A DNA stretch of 64,000 nt from Nocardiopsis terrae (GTDB lineage: Bacteria > Actinomycetota > Actinomycetes > Streptosporangiales > Streptosporangiaceae): assembly GCF_014651695.1 (NCBI RefSeq), contig NZ_BMXJ01000004.1:616076-680075 (forward strand). Reading direction: 5' to 3'. Shown here in pieces: positions 32,840 through 48,231 of the stretch (position 1 is the first letter of the stretch; each line of letters begins with the position of its first letter). The translations under genes and the position numbers were made by a program. The notes under the pieces were generated by a model that was not told where the DNA came from, did not search any database, and saw nothing but the letters and a program-made list of their open reading frames with translations.

Positions 32840-33211
32840 CTAGTTCTGGGAGGCCTTCATGTGGGCCTCGACCGCGGCGCGGTCGGCGCGGAGCTTGGCG
32901 AGGGCCTCATCGAGGATGAGCTTGCCCTCCTCCTCGCTGCGGCGCTCCTTCACGTACGCCAGGTGCGTCTTGTAGGGCTCGGTGCGCGGCGGCGACGGAG
33001 GGTTGGCCTTGTCCTTGCCCGCGGGGAACCCGCAGCGCGGGCAGTCCCACTCGTCGGGCACCGCCGCCTCGCTGGCGAAGCTGGGGATGACCTCGTGCAA
33101 GTTCGCACAGTAGAACGGAACCCGGACGCGGGGAGCGGCCTCGCCCCGCTCCGCCTCGCCCATAGGGCCGGCTCCGACTCGGCTGCCACGGATGGCACTG
33201 CCACTACCCAC
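32840..33211 (-). CDS. rbpA: RNA polymerase-binding protein RbpA
   Basis: A 123-residue RbpA, an actinobacteria-specific protein that binds the primary sigma factor and promoter DNA and stabilises open complexes. The N-terminal tail has IRGSRVGAGP, the core domain has zinc-site residues (YCANLHEVIPSF, then WDCPRCGFPAGK), and the C-terminal sigma-interacting helix is KTHLAYVKERRSEEEGKLIL, then EALAKLR. GTG 33211 follows GAAGGAG. It is separated from secG by about 80 bases. Confidence 0.93.
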   Translation of the reverse strand: MGSGSAIRGSRVGAGPMGEAERGEAAPRVRVPFYCANLHEVIPSFASEAAVPDEWDCPRCGFPAGKDKANPPSPPRTEPYKTHLAYVKERRSEEEGKLILDEALAKLRADRAAVEAHMKASQN

Positions 33212-33289
33212 GAAAAACTCCTTCGGCGAACTCGCCGACTGACTCGGACGAGATTGACTTGGACGGGGGGCCTACGGCCGATCGGCGCG

Positions 33290-33526
33290 CTACATTCCCC
33301 GGTTGATCAACAGGCCGAGAACGACGATCGCCACGATCCACGTGACCGCGATGCCGACGGTCATCCGGTCGAGGTTGCGTTCGACGACGGAGGATCCGCC
33401 GAGCGAGGACGTGACACCACCGCCGAACATGTCGGACAGGCCACCGCCCTTGCCCTTGTGCATCAGCACGAGGAGGACCAGCAGCACACTGAGAAGCATC
33501 ACGAAGATGGACAGACCGAGGATCAC
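33290..33526 (-). CDS. secG: Protein translocase subunit SecG
   Basis: A 78-residue SecG with two membrane helices (IFVMLLSVLLVLLVLMHKGK and VGIAVTWIVAIVVLGLLI) and the family's central motif GKGGGLSDMFGGG followed by SSVVERNLDRMT. It joins SecYE in the export channel. GTG 33526 gives normal length. Its place right after tpiA at the end of gap-pgk-tpiA is the standard actinobacterial order. A terminator lies between tpiA and secG, so it may have its own promoter. Confidence 0.93.
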   Translation of the reverse strand: MILGLSIFVMLLSVLLVLLVLMHKGKGGGLSDMFGGGVTSSLGGSSVVERNLDRMTVGIAVTWIVAIVVLGLLINRGM

Positions 33527-33753
33527 ACGCTCACCCGTAGCTCGACCCCGCAGCGGGGGGATGGACACCTCGGCCCCCTTTCCCCACCCCTGACAGCGTC
33601 GGCATGAGGGCACCGACCTGAGAGCGGGTCGCGGAAGGAGGAGACCGGGGACGTTTTCGGATTTTACCGTGCCGTCGCCGGCACGGGAGGGGAAACCACG
33701 AGGCACGGGAATCCCCATAGCGAAGTCTAGCCCGAACAGGGCACCTGTCGGGC

Positions 33754-33797
33754 ACCCCGCCCGTCACACCTGGACATCAGAGAGTGACGGGCGGGGT
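33754..33797 (-). terminator. Terminator after tpiA
   Basis: ACCCCGCCCGTCAC and GTGACGGGCGGGGT form a 14-base perfect stem with a 16-base loop, 16 bases after the tpiA stop. It separates the glycolytic operon from secG. Confidence 0.8.
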
Positions 33798-33813
33798 TTC
33801 ACAAGACGTTTGG

Positions 33814-34593
33814 TCAGCCGTTCTCGCCGAAGCGAATCACCTTGGCGAACTCGTCGGCCTTCAGGCAGGCACCGCCGACCAGGGCGCCGTCGACGTCCTC
33901 CTTGGCCATGATGCCGGGGGCGTTGTCACCCTTGACCGAGCCGCCGTAGAGCACGCGGACCGCGCCGGAGACCTCGGAGGAGTACAGCTCGGCCAGGCGC
34001 CCGCGGATCGCGGCGCAGACCTCCTGCGCGTCCTCCGGGGTGGCGACCTCGCCGGTGCCGATCGCCCACACCGGCTCGTAGGCGATGACGATCCGCTCCG
34101 CCTGCTCGGCCGGGACCTCCTTGAGGGCGCCGTCCAGCTGGGCCAGGACGTGCTCGACCTGGTTCCCGGCCTTGCGCACCTCCAGGCCCTCGCCCACGCA
34201 CAGGAGCGGGACGATGTCGTTCTTGTAGGCGGCCTTGACCTTGGCGTTGACCAGGGCGTCGTCCTCCGCGTGGTACTCGCGGCGCTCGGAGTGGCCGACC
34301 AGGACGTAGGAGCACTCCAGCTTGGCGAGCATCGCACCGGAGACCTCACCGGTGTAGGCGCCCTTGTCGTGCGCGGAGATGTCCTGCGCACCGAACCTGA
34401 TCCGCAGCTTGTCCCCGTCCACCAGCGTCTGCACGCTGCGGATGTCGGTGAACGGCGGCAGGACGACGACCTCCGCGGCCTCGTAGTCCTTGTCGTTCAG
34501 GGCGAAGGCCAGCTTCTGGACGAGAGCGATGGCCTCCAGGTGGTTGTTGTTCATCTTCCAGTTGCCCGCGATGAGCGGCTGGCGCTTGGTCAT
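33814..34593 (-). CDS. tpiA: Triosephosphate isomerase
   Basis: A 259-residue enzyme interconverting dihydroxyacetone phosphate and glyceraldehyde 3-phosphate in glycolysis. The catalytic Lys is in [11 protein letters not shown], the catalytic His in [11 protein letters not shown] and the catalytic Glu in [12 protein letters not shown]. The phosphate-binding loops are seen as [12 protein letters not shown] and VGGACLK. Length is normal. It is third in the operon after gap and pgk. The ribosome site (AAGG directly before the ATG) is weak. Confidence 0.97.
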   Translation of the reverse strand: MTKRQPLIAGNWKMNNNHLEAIALVQKLAFALNDKDYEAAEVVVLPPFTDIRSVQTLVDGDKLRIRFGAQDISAHDKGAYTGEVSGAMLAKLECSYVLVGHSERREYHAEDDALVNAKVKAAYKNDIVPLLCVGEGLEVRKAGNQVEHVLAQLDGALKEVPAEQAERIVIAYEPVWAIGTGEVATPEDAQEVCAAIRGRLAELYSSEVSGAVRVLYGGSVKGDNAPGIMAKEDVDGALVGGACLKADEFAKVIRFGENG

Positions 34594-34722
34594 CCTTGAC
34601 TCACTTCGTTTCGTCGGAGAGGGCGTGCTGAACGTGGTGCCCGGCCCCGGGAGGTGTTCCTCCCCCGGGCGCCGGGGACACGGGCCCCGGGGGTGTTCGG
34701 GGGCCCTGGAGGAACACTGCTC

Positions 34723-35907
<1,185 letters not shown>

Positions 35908-35978
35908 GCTGGTCTCCTCGTTGGGGTGTTGGGGTCTGGGGGTCCCGGGCGGCGGTCCGGGAGGGGTGCGCACGCGAC

Positions 35979-36012
35979 GGCACCCCCACCGCGCGCAGGC
36001 GGAGGGGGTGCC
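35979..36012 (-). terminator. Hairpin between gap and pgk
   Basis: GGCACCCCC and GGGGGTGCC pair perfectly across 16 bases, about 40 bases downstream of the gap stop. It probably attenuates gap transcripts before pgk, giving more gap mRNA than pgk mRNA. Confidence 0.6.
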
Positions 36013-36049
36013 GGGTCACGCGTTCGCGACCATGGGGTCGGTGGACCGG

Positions 36050-37383
<1,334 letters not shown>

Positions 37384-38364
37384 TCAGGGAACGAGCATGT
37401 CCGGGGTGAGGTTCGCCTCTGTCCCCTCGATGCCCAGATCGCTGGCCCGCTTGTCGGCCATGGCCAACAGCCTGCGGATACGCCCGGCGATGGCGTCCTT
37501 GGTCAACGGCGGAACCGACAGCTGGCCCAGTTCCTCCAGGGACGCCTGCTTGTGTGCCAGACGCAGCTGGCCGGCGGCCACCAGGTGCTTGGGGGCCTCC
37601 TCGCCCAGGATCTCCAGGGCCCGCTCCACCCGCGCGCCCGCGGCGACCGCGGCGCGGGCGCTGCGGCGCAGGTTGGCGTCGTCGAAGTTGGCGAGCCGGT
37701 TCGCGGTGGCCCGCACCTCCCGGCGCATCCGGCGCTCCTCCCAGGTCAGAACGCTCTGGTGGGCGCCCAGCAGGGTCAGCAGCGCACCGATCGAGTCACC
37801 GTCGCGCACCACCACCCGGTCCACGCCGCGCACCTCGCGCGCCTTGGCGTGCACCTTCAGCCGACGGGCCGCGCCGACCAGCGCCAGCGCCGCCTCGGGA
37901 CCCGGGCAGGTGACCTCCAACGACATCGAACGGCCCGGCTCGGTCAGGGAGCCGTGCGCGATGAAGGCACCGCGCCAGGCGGACTCGGAGTCGCAGGCGC
38001 CCCCCGCGACGACGTGCCGGGGAAGGCCGCGCACCGGACGCCCGTTGTTGTCCACCAGACCGGTCTGGCGGGCCAGGGACTCCCCGTCCTTGATCACCCG
38101 CACCACGTACCGGTTGCCCTTGCGCAGCCCGCTCGGGGAGAGCACCACCACTTCGGACTCGTGCCCGAAGACCTCCGAGATGTCCTTGCGCAGCCGACGG
38201 GCGGCGGCCCCCGTGTCGAGCTCCGCCTCGATCACGATCCGACCGCCCACCAGGTGGAGTCCTCCGGTGAACCGCAGGATGGTGGACACCTCCGCCTTGC
38301 GGCAGCATGGCTTGAGAATCGCCAGACGGCTCAACTCGTCCTTCACCACGCCGGTCATCGCCAT
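37384..38364 (-). CDS. whiA: Sporulation regulator WhiA
   Basis: A 326-residue WhiA, which with WhiB activates sporulation and cell division genes in filamentous actinobacteria. The N-terminus is [20 protein letters not shown], leading into the LAGLIDADG-like domain ([21 protein letters not shown]). The C-terminal helix-turn-helix is around [27 protein letters not shown] nine bases before ATG 38364 fixes the start. Part of the conserved uvrC-rapZ-yvcK-whiA order, here with a DUF488 gene between yvcK and whiA. It suggests the organism forms spores. Confidence 0.95.
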   Translation of the reverse strand: MAMTGVVKDELSRLAILKPCCRKAEVSTILRFTGGLHLVGGRIVIEAELDTGAAARRLRKDISEVFGHESEVVVLSPSGLRKGNRYVVRVIKDGESLARQTGLVDNNGRPVRGLPRHVVAGGACDSESAWRGAFIAHGSLTEPGRSMSLEVTCPGPEAALALVGAARRLKVHAKAREVRGVDRVVVRDGDSIGALLTLLGAHQSVLTWEERRMRREVRATANRLANFDDANLRRSARAAVAAGARVERALEILGEEAPKHLVAAGQLRLAHKQASLEELGQLSVPPLTKDAIAGRIRRLLAMADKRASDLGIEGTEANLTPDMLVP

Positions 38365-38565
38365 CGCCGCGATCCTCCCCTTGAACTGGCAGAACTCCGA
38401 CACCACACACCCGGTGCCGGGGGTGCCGCCACGGGGCCGGGCCACGGGCGGCTTTCTCGGTGCAGACTACGTGACGCGGGCTCTCACGCCGACCCCCGCA
38501 CGGCGTGTTGCCGATCCCCCTTCCCTGCTCACAGGCGGCGTGTCGGTCTTCGTGGCGTTGTGCGG

Positions 38566-38976
38566 TCAATTGCTCCCGGGGCCGGAGGAGGACAGGAGGG
38601 ACTCCAGATGCTCCCGGAGCACGACCGCGTGGTTGTGCTCGGTGTCCTTGGCCGCGTACAGCAGGGTCACCGGCCCCGAACGCGCCGCCGAGAGAATCGG
38701 GGCGAGCACCCCGGGGCGCTCCTCCAGCTCGGCGCGGTAGCGCTCGGCGAACTCCGCGAAGCGGCTCGGGTCGTGCCCGAACCAGGTGCGCAGTTCGGAA
38801 CTGGGCGCGGCGTCCCTGATCCACCGGCCCTCCGCAACCGCGCTCTTGCGCACGCCGCGGGGCCAGAGGCGGTCCACGAGGAACCGGCTCCCGGGCGGGA
38901 CCTCCTCCTGCCCGGGGTGCTCCTGCGCGCGCACCTCGTCGTAGACACGTTCCAGGTGGATACGGTGAGCGTCCAT
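38566..38976 (-). CDS. DUF488 family protein
   Basis: A 136-residue protein with the DUF488 features RFLVDRLWPRGVRKSAVAEG, then SELRTWFGHDPSRFAEFAER and VTLLYAAKDTEHNHAVVL. The family is small, cytoplasmic and of unknown function. ATG 38976 is used because the family begins just after it. It interrupts the usual yvcK-whiA adjacency on the same strand and is probably part of the same transcript. Confidence 0.88.
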   Translation of the reverse strand: MDAHRIHLERVYDEVRAQEHPGQEEVPPGSRFLVDRLWPRGVRKSAVAEGRWIRDAAPSSELRTWFGHDPSRFAEFAERYRAELEERPGVLAPILSAARSGPVTLLYAAKDTEHNHAVVLREHLESLLSSSGPGSN

Positions 38977-39043
38977 GGGGCCACCCTTCCCGGACGCGGG
39001 CCACGAGGAAACCACCGGGACGGAAACGACGGCCCCCGGCCCC

Positions 39044-40030
39044 TCAGCGGCCCTCGGTCCCCAGGATCCGCTCCAGGGCGGTGGCGAGCCGGTCGGAGTC
39101 GTGCCGGGGCGTGCCGTCGTCACGGCTCAGCTCGGCCAGCTCCAGACGGCCGCCCAGTTCACCCACCACCGACATGAGCGGAGTGACGTCCTCCACGGTC
39201 CCGGAGTCGGCCAGAACCACGTCCACCCCCAGCTTGGGCGCGTGCTCGCGCAGCACCTCCAGGTAGGTCTCGGGCCGGAAACCGTCGGTCTCCCCCCGCT
39301 GGGGCGACAGGTTCAGGGCGACCAGCCGTTTGGCCCGGGTGGTGACCAGGGCGTGCGCGAGTTCGGGTACCAGCAGGTGCGGCAGCACACTGGTGAACCA
39401 GGAACCGGGGCCGAACACCACCCAGTCGGCCTCACGCACCGCCTTGACCGCCTGCGGGCTGGCCGGAGGGTCCCCCGGGAGCAACGAGACCGAACGCACC
39501 CGGCCGCTGGTGCTCGCGCAGGCCACCTGGCCGCGCACCGTGGTGAGCTCCTCGGGCCGGGCCGGGTCGATCCCCGACACCTCCGCGGAGATCTCCAACG
39601 GAACCGACGACATCGGCAGGACCCTGCCGTGGGCGCCCAGGAGCTGACCCACCCAGTCCAGCCCGGCCACCGAGTCGCCCAGGAGCTCCCAGAGCGCGAC
39701 GATCAGCAGGTTGCCCACCGCGTGGCCGTGCAGGTCGCCCTCGGAACGGAACCGGTGCTGGAGCACCTGGCTCCAGGTGTGCCCCCACTCGTCGTCCCCG
39801 CACAGCGCGGCCAGGGCCATCCTCAGGTCACCGGGCGGCAGCACGCCCAGTTCCTCCCGCAGCCGACCGCTGGAACCCCCGTCGTCGGCGACCGTCACGA
39901 TCGCGGTGACGTCCGTGGTCACCCTGCGCAGCGCCGACAGCGAGGCGTGCAGGCCGTGCCCGCCCCCCAGCGCCACCACCCGGGGCGGACGCCCGAGGTC
40001 GTCCCCGTCCGACGCGGTGCTCTTCGACAT
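39044..40030 (-). CDS. yvcK: YvcK/CofD-like gluconeogenesis factor
   Basis: A 328-residue YvcK protein. The nucleotide-binding start is PRVVALGGGHGLHASLSALR, followed by VTVADDGGSSGRLREELG, and then HAVGNLLIVAL and FGPGSWFTSVLPHLLVP. YvcK binds UDP-sugars and influences cell shape and growth on gluconeogenic carbon. The start ATG at 40030 has a distant GGAGGGGG site; it is the first good one. It lies downstream of rapZ, as usual. Confidence 0.92.
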   Translation of the reverse strand: MSKSTASDGDDLGRPPRVVALGGGHGLHASLSALRRVTTDVTAIVTVADDGGSSGRLREELGVLPPGDLRMALAALCGDDEWGHTWSQVLQHRFRSEGDLHGHAVGNLLIVALWELLGDSVAGLDWVGQLLGAHGRVLPMSSVPLEISAEVSGIDPARPEELTTVRGQVACASTSGRVRSVSLLPGDPPASPQAVKAVREADWVVFGPGSWFTSVLPHLLVPELAHALVTTRAKRLVALNLSPQRGETDGFRPETYLEVLREHAPKLGVDVVLADSGTVEDVTPLMSVVGELGGRLELAELSRDDGTPRHDSDRLATALERILGTEGR

Positions 40031-40133
40031 GCCTCTGGCCTGCCCCCTCCGGACCGGCACCAATAATGACCGGGCCAATGTAAGGGAAGACGCCGCTCTT
40101 GGCGATTCGGTTCACCAGCGGTCCGCCTCCGGG

Positions 40134-41018
40134 TTACTCCCTTTCCACGTCCCGGTGGACGACGTTCACGTCCACGCCCTGTCCGCGCAGGCGCTCGGCG
40201 AACTGTTCGGCCATCGCCACGCTGCGGTGCCTTCCCCCGGTACAGCCGATCGCCAGGGTCATGTAGTGCTTGCCCTCGCGCTCGTAGCCGGCGGTGGTCA
40301 GCTTCAGGACCTCCGAGTACGCCTCCAGCATCTCCTTGGCGCCGTCCTGGGAGAGCACGTAGTCACGGACCGGCTCGTCGCGGCCGCTCATCGGCCTGAG
40401 CTCGGGCACCCAGTGCGGATTGGGGAGGAAACGGCAGTCCAGGACCAGGTCGGCGTCGACCGGCAGCCCGTGCTTGAAACCGAAGGAGACCACGTTGGCG
40501 CGGGGGCGCACCTCGTCGCTCTCCCCGAAGAACCCGATCACCCGCGCCTTGAGCTGGTGCACGTTGAGCTGGGAGGTGTCGATGACCAGGTCGGCCTCAC
40601 CGCGGACCGCGAACAGGGTCTCGCGCTCACGGGAGATACCGTCGGTCACCCTGCCGTCCCCCTGGAGGGGGTGCGGACGGCGGACGCTCTCGAACCTGCG
40701 GACCAGCGCCTCGTCGGAGGCCTCCAGGTAGAGGACCCGCGCGGTGATGTCGCGCTTGCGCAGCTCCTCGACCGTGGAGAGCAGGTCCTCGGTGAAGGCG
40801 AGCGAACGCACGTCCACCACCACCGCGACCCGGGGAACCGCACCGTGGGTGCGGCCCGCCAGCTCGATCATCGTCGGCAGCAGGCCCGGGGGCAGGTTGT
40901 CCACCACGAACCAGTCCAGGTCCTCCAGGGCCCTGGCCGCCGTACTGCGACCCGCACCGGACATACCGGTGACGATGACCACCTCGGGCGGTAGCTCCCC
41001 GCCCAGTTCGACCGTCAT
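40134..41018 (-). CDS. rapZ: RNase adapter / nucleotide-binding protein RapZ
   Basis: A 294-residue RapZ. The P-loop is [19 protein letters not shown] and the second half has [20 protein letters not shown], with [12 protein letters not shown] typical of the family. In proteobacteria it guides RNase E to a small RNA; in actinobacteria its role is not clear. ATG 41018 overlaps the uvrC stop (ATGA), so it is co-translated with uvrC. Confidence 0.95.
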   Translation of the reverse strand: MTVELGGELPPEVVIVTGMSGAGRSTAARALEDLDWFVVDNLPPGLLPTMIELAGRTHGAVPRVAVVVDVRSLAFTEDLLSTVEELRKRDITARVLYLEASDEALVRRFESVRRPHPLQGDGRVTDGISRERETLFAVRGEADLVIDTSQLNVHQLKARVIGFFGESDEVRPRANVVSFGFKHGLPVDADLVLDCRFLPNPHWVPELRPMSGRDEPVRDYVLSQDGAKEMLEAYSEVLKLTTAGYEREGKHYMTLAIGCTGGRHRSVAMAEQFAERLRGQGVDVNVVHRDVERE

Positions 41019-43060
41019 GTGTCTCCTCCCCCGTCTGTGCTCTGCCTTGCCGTCGCCCCGGCGTCGTCCCCGCCCTGCCGACCGGGGCCGCCGGACAGGT
41101 GTGCGTGTACCGCCTCAGCCATCTTGGGGCCGATCCCGGGCACCGCAGCGATCTCCTCGGCGCTCGCCGAGGCCAGTCGTCTCACCGAACCGAACTCCTT
41201 GATCAGCGCCGTCCTGCGCGTCGGACCGAGCCCCGGCAGCTCGTCCAGGCTGCTGCCGGTGAGCGCCTTGGCCCGCTTCTGCCGGTGGTACTGGATGGCG
41301 AAGCGGTGCGCCTCGTCGCGCACCCGCTGGAGCAGGTAGAGGCCCTCCCCGGCACGCGGGAGGATCACCGGGTCCTCGTCCTCGGGCAGCCACACCTCCT
41401 CCAGGCGCTTGGCCAGGCCGCACACCGCCACGTCCTCGATCCCGAGCTCCTCCAGCGCACGCCTGGCCGCCTCGGCCTGGGGCCGGGCACCGTCCACCAC
41501 CACCAGGTTAGGCGGGTAGGCGAACTTGCCGGGTGCGGGCTCGGCCCCGGGTGCGGCCCCGGGGTCGGGTTCGGGTCCGGGGCCGGTCGGCCCGCCGCCC
41601 ATCCGCGCCACCTCGCCGGAGCGCGAACTCTCCTCCAGGTAGCGGCGGAAACGCCGTTTGACCACCTCGTACATGGCGGCGACGTCGTGCTGCTCGGCTC
41701 CCCCGGCGCCGCTGCCGCGGACCGAGAAGCGCCGGTACTCGGACTTGCGGGCCAGGCCGTCCTCGAAGACCACCATCGAGGCGACGACGTGCTCGCCCTG
41801 GAGGTTGGAGATGTCGAAGCACTCGATGCGCAGCGGCGCCTCGGGCAGCTCCAGCGCCTCCTGGATCTCGTTGAGGGCGCGGCCGCGGGTGCTCAGGTCG
41901 CCGGCGCGGTGTGTCTTGTGCCGGGCCAGCGCCTCACGGGCGTTCCTGTCGACGGTCTCCATCAGGGACTTCTTGTCGCCCCGCTGGGGCACCCGCAGGT
42001 CCACCGCCGACCCGCGGTGCTCGGACAGCCAGGTGGCGACGGCCTCGCGGTCGGTCGGCTCGTGGGAGACCAGGACCTCGCGCGGCACGGAGGTACCGGT
42101 GCCCGCGGTCTCCTCCGCACCGTCCAGGGCGCCGTAGATCTGGCGCAGGAAGGTCTGCATGAGCTCACCGGAGTCGGCGTCGGTGACCTTGTCCACCACG
42201 TAGCCGCGTTGGCCGCGGATCCGGCCGCCGCGCACGTGGAAGATCTGGACCGCCGCCTCCAGGGGGTCCTCGGACATGGCGATGACGTCGCAGTCGGTGG
42301 AGTCGGGCAGGACCACGGCCTGCTTCTCCAGGGCGGCGCGCAGCGCCTCGATGTCGTCACGGATCCGCGCGGCCCGCTCGTACTCCATCTCCCCGGCCGC
42401 CTCGCTCATCCGGTTCTCCAGCTCCCGGATGAAGCGCCCGGTGTCCCCGGCCAGGAAGGAGCAGAAGTCCTCCGCCAGGGCGCGGTGCTCCTGCGGCGTG
42501 GCCTTGCCCACGCACGGCGCCACGCACTTGCCGATGTAGCCGAGCAGGCAGGGGCGGCCGCTGTTGCGCGCGCCCCGGAAGACCCCGGCCGAGCAGGTGC
42601 GCACCGGGAAGACCCGCAACAGCAGGTCGACGGTCTCGCGGATGGCCCAGGCGTGCGAGTAGGGGCCGAAGTAGCGCACGCCCTTGCGCTTGGCGCCGCG
42701 CATCACCTGTACCCGCGGGAACTCCTCTTGGAGGGTCACCGCGAGGTAGGGGTAGCTCTTGTCGTCGCGGTACTTGACGTTGAACCGCGGGTTGTACTGC
42801 TTGATCCACGAGTACTCCAGCTGGAGCGCCTCGACCTCGGTGCCGACGATCGTCCAGTCCACGTCGGCGGCGGTGGAGACCATCTGCTGGGTACGGGGGT
42901 GCAGTCCGGCGAAGTCCCGGAAGTAGGAGGACAGCCTCGCTCGCAGGTTCTTGGCCTTGCCCACGTAGATGACCCGGTCGGAGGCGTCCCGGAACCGGTA
43001 GACGCCCGGTTCGGTCGGGATCGATCCGGGCGCGGGGCGCAGGTGAGGAGTCGCAGCCAT
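41015..43060 (-). CDS. uvrC: Excinuclease ABC subunit C
   Basis: A 681-residue UvrC, which makes both incisions in nucleotide excision repair. The N-terminal GIY-YIG nuclease is [20 protein letters not shown], then LSSYFRD. A UvrB-binding region has [20 protein letters not shown]. The RNase H-like second nuclease has [20 protein letters not shown] and [10 protein letters not shown]. The C-terminal helix-hairpin-helix is [20 protein letters not shown] and [16 protein letters not shown] Pro/Gly-rich insert ([20 protein letters not shown]) precedes the last catalytic Asp. ATG 43060 matches the family start. Confidence 0.96.
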   Translation of the reverse strand: MAATPHLRPAPGSIPTEPGVYRFRDASDRVIYVGKAKNLRARLSSYFRDFAGLHPRTQQMVSTAADVDWTIVGTEVEALQLEYSWIKQYNPRFNVKYRDDKSYPYLAVTLQEEFPRVQVMRGAKRKGVRYFGPYSHAWAIRETVDLLLRVFPVRTCSAGVFRGARNSGRPCLLGYIGKCVAPCVGKATPQEHRALAEDFCSFLAGDTGRFIRELENRMSEAAGEMEYERAARIRDDIEALRAALEKQAVVLPDSTDCDVIAMSEDPLEAAVQIFHVRGGRIRGQRGYVVDKVTDADSGELMQTFLRQIYGALDGAEETAGTGTSVPREVLVSHEPTDREAVATWLSEHRGSAVDLRVPQRGDKKSLMETVDRNAREALARHKTHRAGDLSTRGRALNEIQEALELPEAPLRIECFDISNLQGEHVVASMVVFEDGLARKSEYRRFSVRGSGAGGAEQHDVAAMYEVVKRRFRRYLEESSRSGEVARMGGGPTGPGPEPDPGAAPGAEPAPGKFAYPPNLVVVDGARPQAEAARRALEELGIEDVAVCGLAKRLEEVWLPEDEDPVILPRAGEGLYLLQRVRDEAHRFAIQYHRQKRAKALTGSSLDELPGLGPTRRTALIKEFGSVRRLASASAEEIAAVPGIGPKMAEAVHAHLSGGPGRQGGDDAGATARQSTDGGGDT

Positions 43061-43239
43061 GACCCCATTCTGGTGGTTCCGAGGGACGGACGGCCACCTG
43101 TACGGCTCACGTCCGCCGGTGGGGCAGCTCACCCACGAATATTCGTTCAACCAAACGTCACGATTGGATATCTGCGTAGTCTAGGTTGGGCGGGTACCGC
43201 CGCAACTTCCCGGAATAAACGATAAGGGGGCTCCACGCC

Positions 43240-44409
43240 GTGAGCATCACGCCCTGGATCGTGATCGGCGTCGCCGTCACGGTCTCCATGACCCTGGTCT
43301 TCGTGGTGCACTGGCTGCTCACCCACCAGCTGGGCAAGGTGTGGCCGAACGCGCGCTACGTGGTCTCGCGCTCGGCCGTGACCGCCTACACCGCAGCCGC
43401 CGTCGTGGGTGCCAACCTGGCCCTGCCCGACCGCGACGATGTGAGCTGGAACACCTACCAGGTCATCCAGCACGCGATGCAGATCCTGATGATCGGCACG
43501 CTGACGGCCCTGGGCATCAGCCTGGCCTACGCGGCCACCGACATGGTGCTGCAGCGCCTGTCGGCCAAGAACGGCGACGCCGACCGCCGCGCCCGCCGGC
43601 TGCAGACCCAGGTCCGCCTGCTGCGCCGGGTGATCACCTCCATCATCGTGGTCCTGGCGATCGCCGCCATCCTCTTCACCTTCGACGCCGTACGCGCGCT
43701 GGGTGCCGGGCTCCTGGCCTCCGCCGGTGTGATCGGTATCGTCGCCGGTGTGGCCGCCCAGTCGACCCTGAGCAACCTGTTCGCCGGGCTCCAGCTGGCC
43801 TTCAGCGACGCCCTGCGCATCGGCGACGTGGTCGTGGTCGAGGGCGAGTGGGGCCGGGTCGAGGAACTGAGCCTGGTCAACGTCACCATCAAGATCTGGG
43901 ACGAGCGCCGCCTGGTCGTGCCGGTCGCCAACTTCACCACGACCAGCTTCGAGAACTGGACGAAGTCGGGCACCAACATCACCGCCAAGGTGGTGCTCCC
44001 CCTGGACTGGGAGGTGCCCATCAGCGAGCTCCGCGAGGAGGCCGGGCTCCTGATCACCGGCAGCAAGCACTGGGACGGCCGCAGCTGGTCCTGCCAGGTC
44101 GTGGACATCAGCGGAACCGGTGAGATCCAGGTCCGCGTGGTCGCCACCGCCGCTGACACCGGCGACCAGTGGAACATCGCCTGCGAGATCCGCGAACACC
44201 TCATCACCTGGCTGGCCACCAACTACCCGGAGTCGCTGCCGCGCAGCCGCACCGAGTTCGTCACCAGTGCCGGGAACGACGACCCCGACTACGCCGCGCA
44301 GTTCCCCACCTCGGCGTTCCGCCGGGCCGCCGCCCCGGCCGCCGCCCCGGGCACGGCCCACGACAGCACCAACGGGTCCGCCCAGGCGGGCAACCCGGAG
44401 GAGGTCTGA
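43240..44409 (+). CDS. MscS-type mechanosensitive ion channel
   Basis: A 389-residue protein. The N-terminus has membrane helices (ITPWIVIGVAVTVSMTLVFV, ILMIGTLTALGISLAYAATD, ITSIIVVLAIAAILFTFDAV). The pore-lining helix and beta domain are VIGIVAGVAAQSTLSNLFAG, then LQLAFSDALRIGDVVVVEG and RVEELSLVNVTIKIWDERRL. The channel opens on membrane tension in osmotic downshift. The Ala/Pro-rich tail is specific to this protein. GTG 43240 has AAGGGGG upstream. It is divergent from uvrC across about 180 bases. Confidence 0.9.
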   Translation: MSITPWIVIGVAVTVSMTLVFVVHWLLTHQLGKVWPNARYVVSRSAVTAYTAAAVVGANLALPDRDDVSWNTYQVIQHAMQILMIGTLTALGISLAYAATDMVLQRLSAKNGDADRRARRLQTQVRLLRRVITSIIVVLAIAAILFTFDAVRALGAGLLASAGVIGIVAGVAAQSTLSNLFAGLQLAFSDALRIGDVVVVEGEWGRVEELSLVNVTIKIWDERRLVVPVANFTTTSFENWTKSGTNITAKVVLPLDWEVPISELREEAGLLITGSKHWDGRSWSCQVVDISGTGEIQVRVVATAADTGDQWNIACEIREHLITWLATNYPESLPRSRTEFVTSAGNDDPDYAAQFPTSAFRRAAAPAAAPGTAHDSTNGSAQAGNPEEV

Positions 44410-44424
44410 GCCCGACCGGGCCGC

Positions 44425-44473
44425 AGACGACGGGAGCCCCGCCGAGAAGTTCTCGGCGGGGCTCCCGTCGTCT
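44425..44473. terminator. Bidirectional terminator
   Basis: GACGACGGGAGCCCCGCCGA pairs perfectly with its complement on the right, giving a stem of more than 20 bases with a tiny loop. It lies between the convergent MscS and Rieske genes, 15 bases from each stop. Confidence 0.9.
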
Positions 44474-44486
44474 CACGGGCATGTGC

Positions 44487-44903
44487 TCAGTCGAGGATGA
44501 TGTCGGTTCCGTCGACCGTGACGGTGAAGGACTCCAGGGGGTCCCGGGCCGGACCGGCCAGCGGTTCCCCGGAGACGATGTCGAACTCACTGCCGTGGCA
44601 CAGGCAGCGGATCACCTCGTCCTCGACCTCCTGGACCGTGCAGCCGCCGTGCGTGCAGGCGGCGCTGAAGGCCTTGTACTCGCCCTCCTCGGGCTGGGTG
44701 ACCACCAGCTTGCTGTGGCTGAACACCGCCCCGCCGCCCTCCGGCACGTCCGTCGTCTGGCCGACCACGTGGCCGCGCCGGACCTCCTGCGGGCTGGGCT
44801 GCTCACCGCAGGCGCTCACGGCGGTCACGGCCGCCGCGGCCCCCGCCGAACCGAGCAGACGCCGCCTGCTCACCCCGCACCCGCACGCCCTCTTTCCGGC
44901 CAC
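44487..44903 (-). CDS. Rieske [2Fe-2S] protein with Tat signal
   Basis: A 138-residue exported iron-sulfur protein. The N-terminus has the twin-arginine pattern VSRRRLLGSAGAAAAVTAVS followed by a possible lipobox Cys (SACG), suggesting it is a lipoprotein exported by Tat. The Rieske cluster ligands are CTHGGC and CLCHGSEFD. Most stand-alone proteins of this type have no assigned partner; electron transfer at the membrane is likely. GTG 44903 follows GAGGAG. It appears monocistronic. Confidence 0.9.
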   Translation of the reverse strand: MAGKRACGCGVSRRRLLGSAGAAAAVTAVSACGEQPSPQEVRRGHVVGQTTDVPEGGGAVFSHSKLVVTQPEEGEYKAFSAACTHGGCTVQEVEDEVIRCLCHGSEFDIVSGEPLAGPARDPLESFTVTVDGTDIILD

Positions 44904-44998
44904 GACCGAACGCTCCTCACCTGCGCCTGAATTCCACTACGAACTGTAGTAGGCCACTCGGGGTGCCCCGTCCCGACCCCCACCGGAGCGGGTACGGC

Positions 44999-45032
44999 GG
45001 AGCCCGCGCCGTGCGGACGGGGCGCGGGCTCC
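44999..45032 (-). terminator. Terminator after uvrA
   Basis: GGAGCCCGCGCC and GGCGCGGGCTCC form a 12-base perfect stem with a 10-base loop, about 23 bases after the uvrA stop. Confidence 0.8.
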
Positions 45033-45054
45033 GCGGGCGCCGTGCGGCGGGCCT

Positions 45055-47889
<2,835 letters not shown>

Positions 47890-48142
47890 CGAGTGAGACA
47901 TCCTTCGGCTCTGAAGCACAGGACGTGGACCACGTCGCGTGACGTCGGCTGACCCGTGTGCGGATTCGCGGTACGGCGGTCGCTGGCCCCCGGGGCCGCG
48001 GCGGCCCCGGAACCGGGCCGCTGAGGGGACGGGGGAGGACGACGTGCCTCCCCACCCGACAAGACTAACGACCGCCCGTGACGGTTTCTTCCACCACGCA
48101 GAAGTGGTGGTGCCCATGGCGCTCACGCACCAGGACACCACC

Positions 48143-48165
48143 ACTATAGGCGAACAGACGTTCGA
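48143..48165 (-). promoter_or_regulatory. LexA (SOS) box and -10 hexamer for uvrA
   Basis: On the minus strand TCGAACGTCTGTTCG has the GAAC-N4-GTTC core of actinobacterial LexA sites, followed two bases later by TATAGT, a strong -10 match. The box lies in the spacer, so LexA would block polymerase. The uvrA start is about 255 bases downstream, leaving a long leader with no obvious gene between 47890 and 48142. The remaining bases to 48231 also hold no gene. Confidence 0.75.
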
Positions 48166-48231
48166 AGGGGGTTGGTTTCCACAATCCCCGCGGACCCGTC
48201 CTGCCCGTACCGCGAGCCGGTCGGGTCGGGT

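Noticed and set aside
43135-43146. ACGAATATTCGT palindrome between uvrC and the MscS gene considered as a LexA box for uvrC
   Set aside because: It lacks the GAAC-N4-GTTC core seen in the uvrA box; no other evidence of SOS control.
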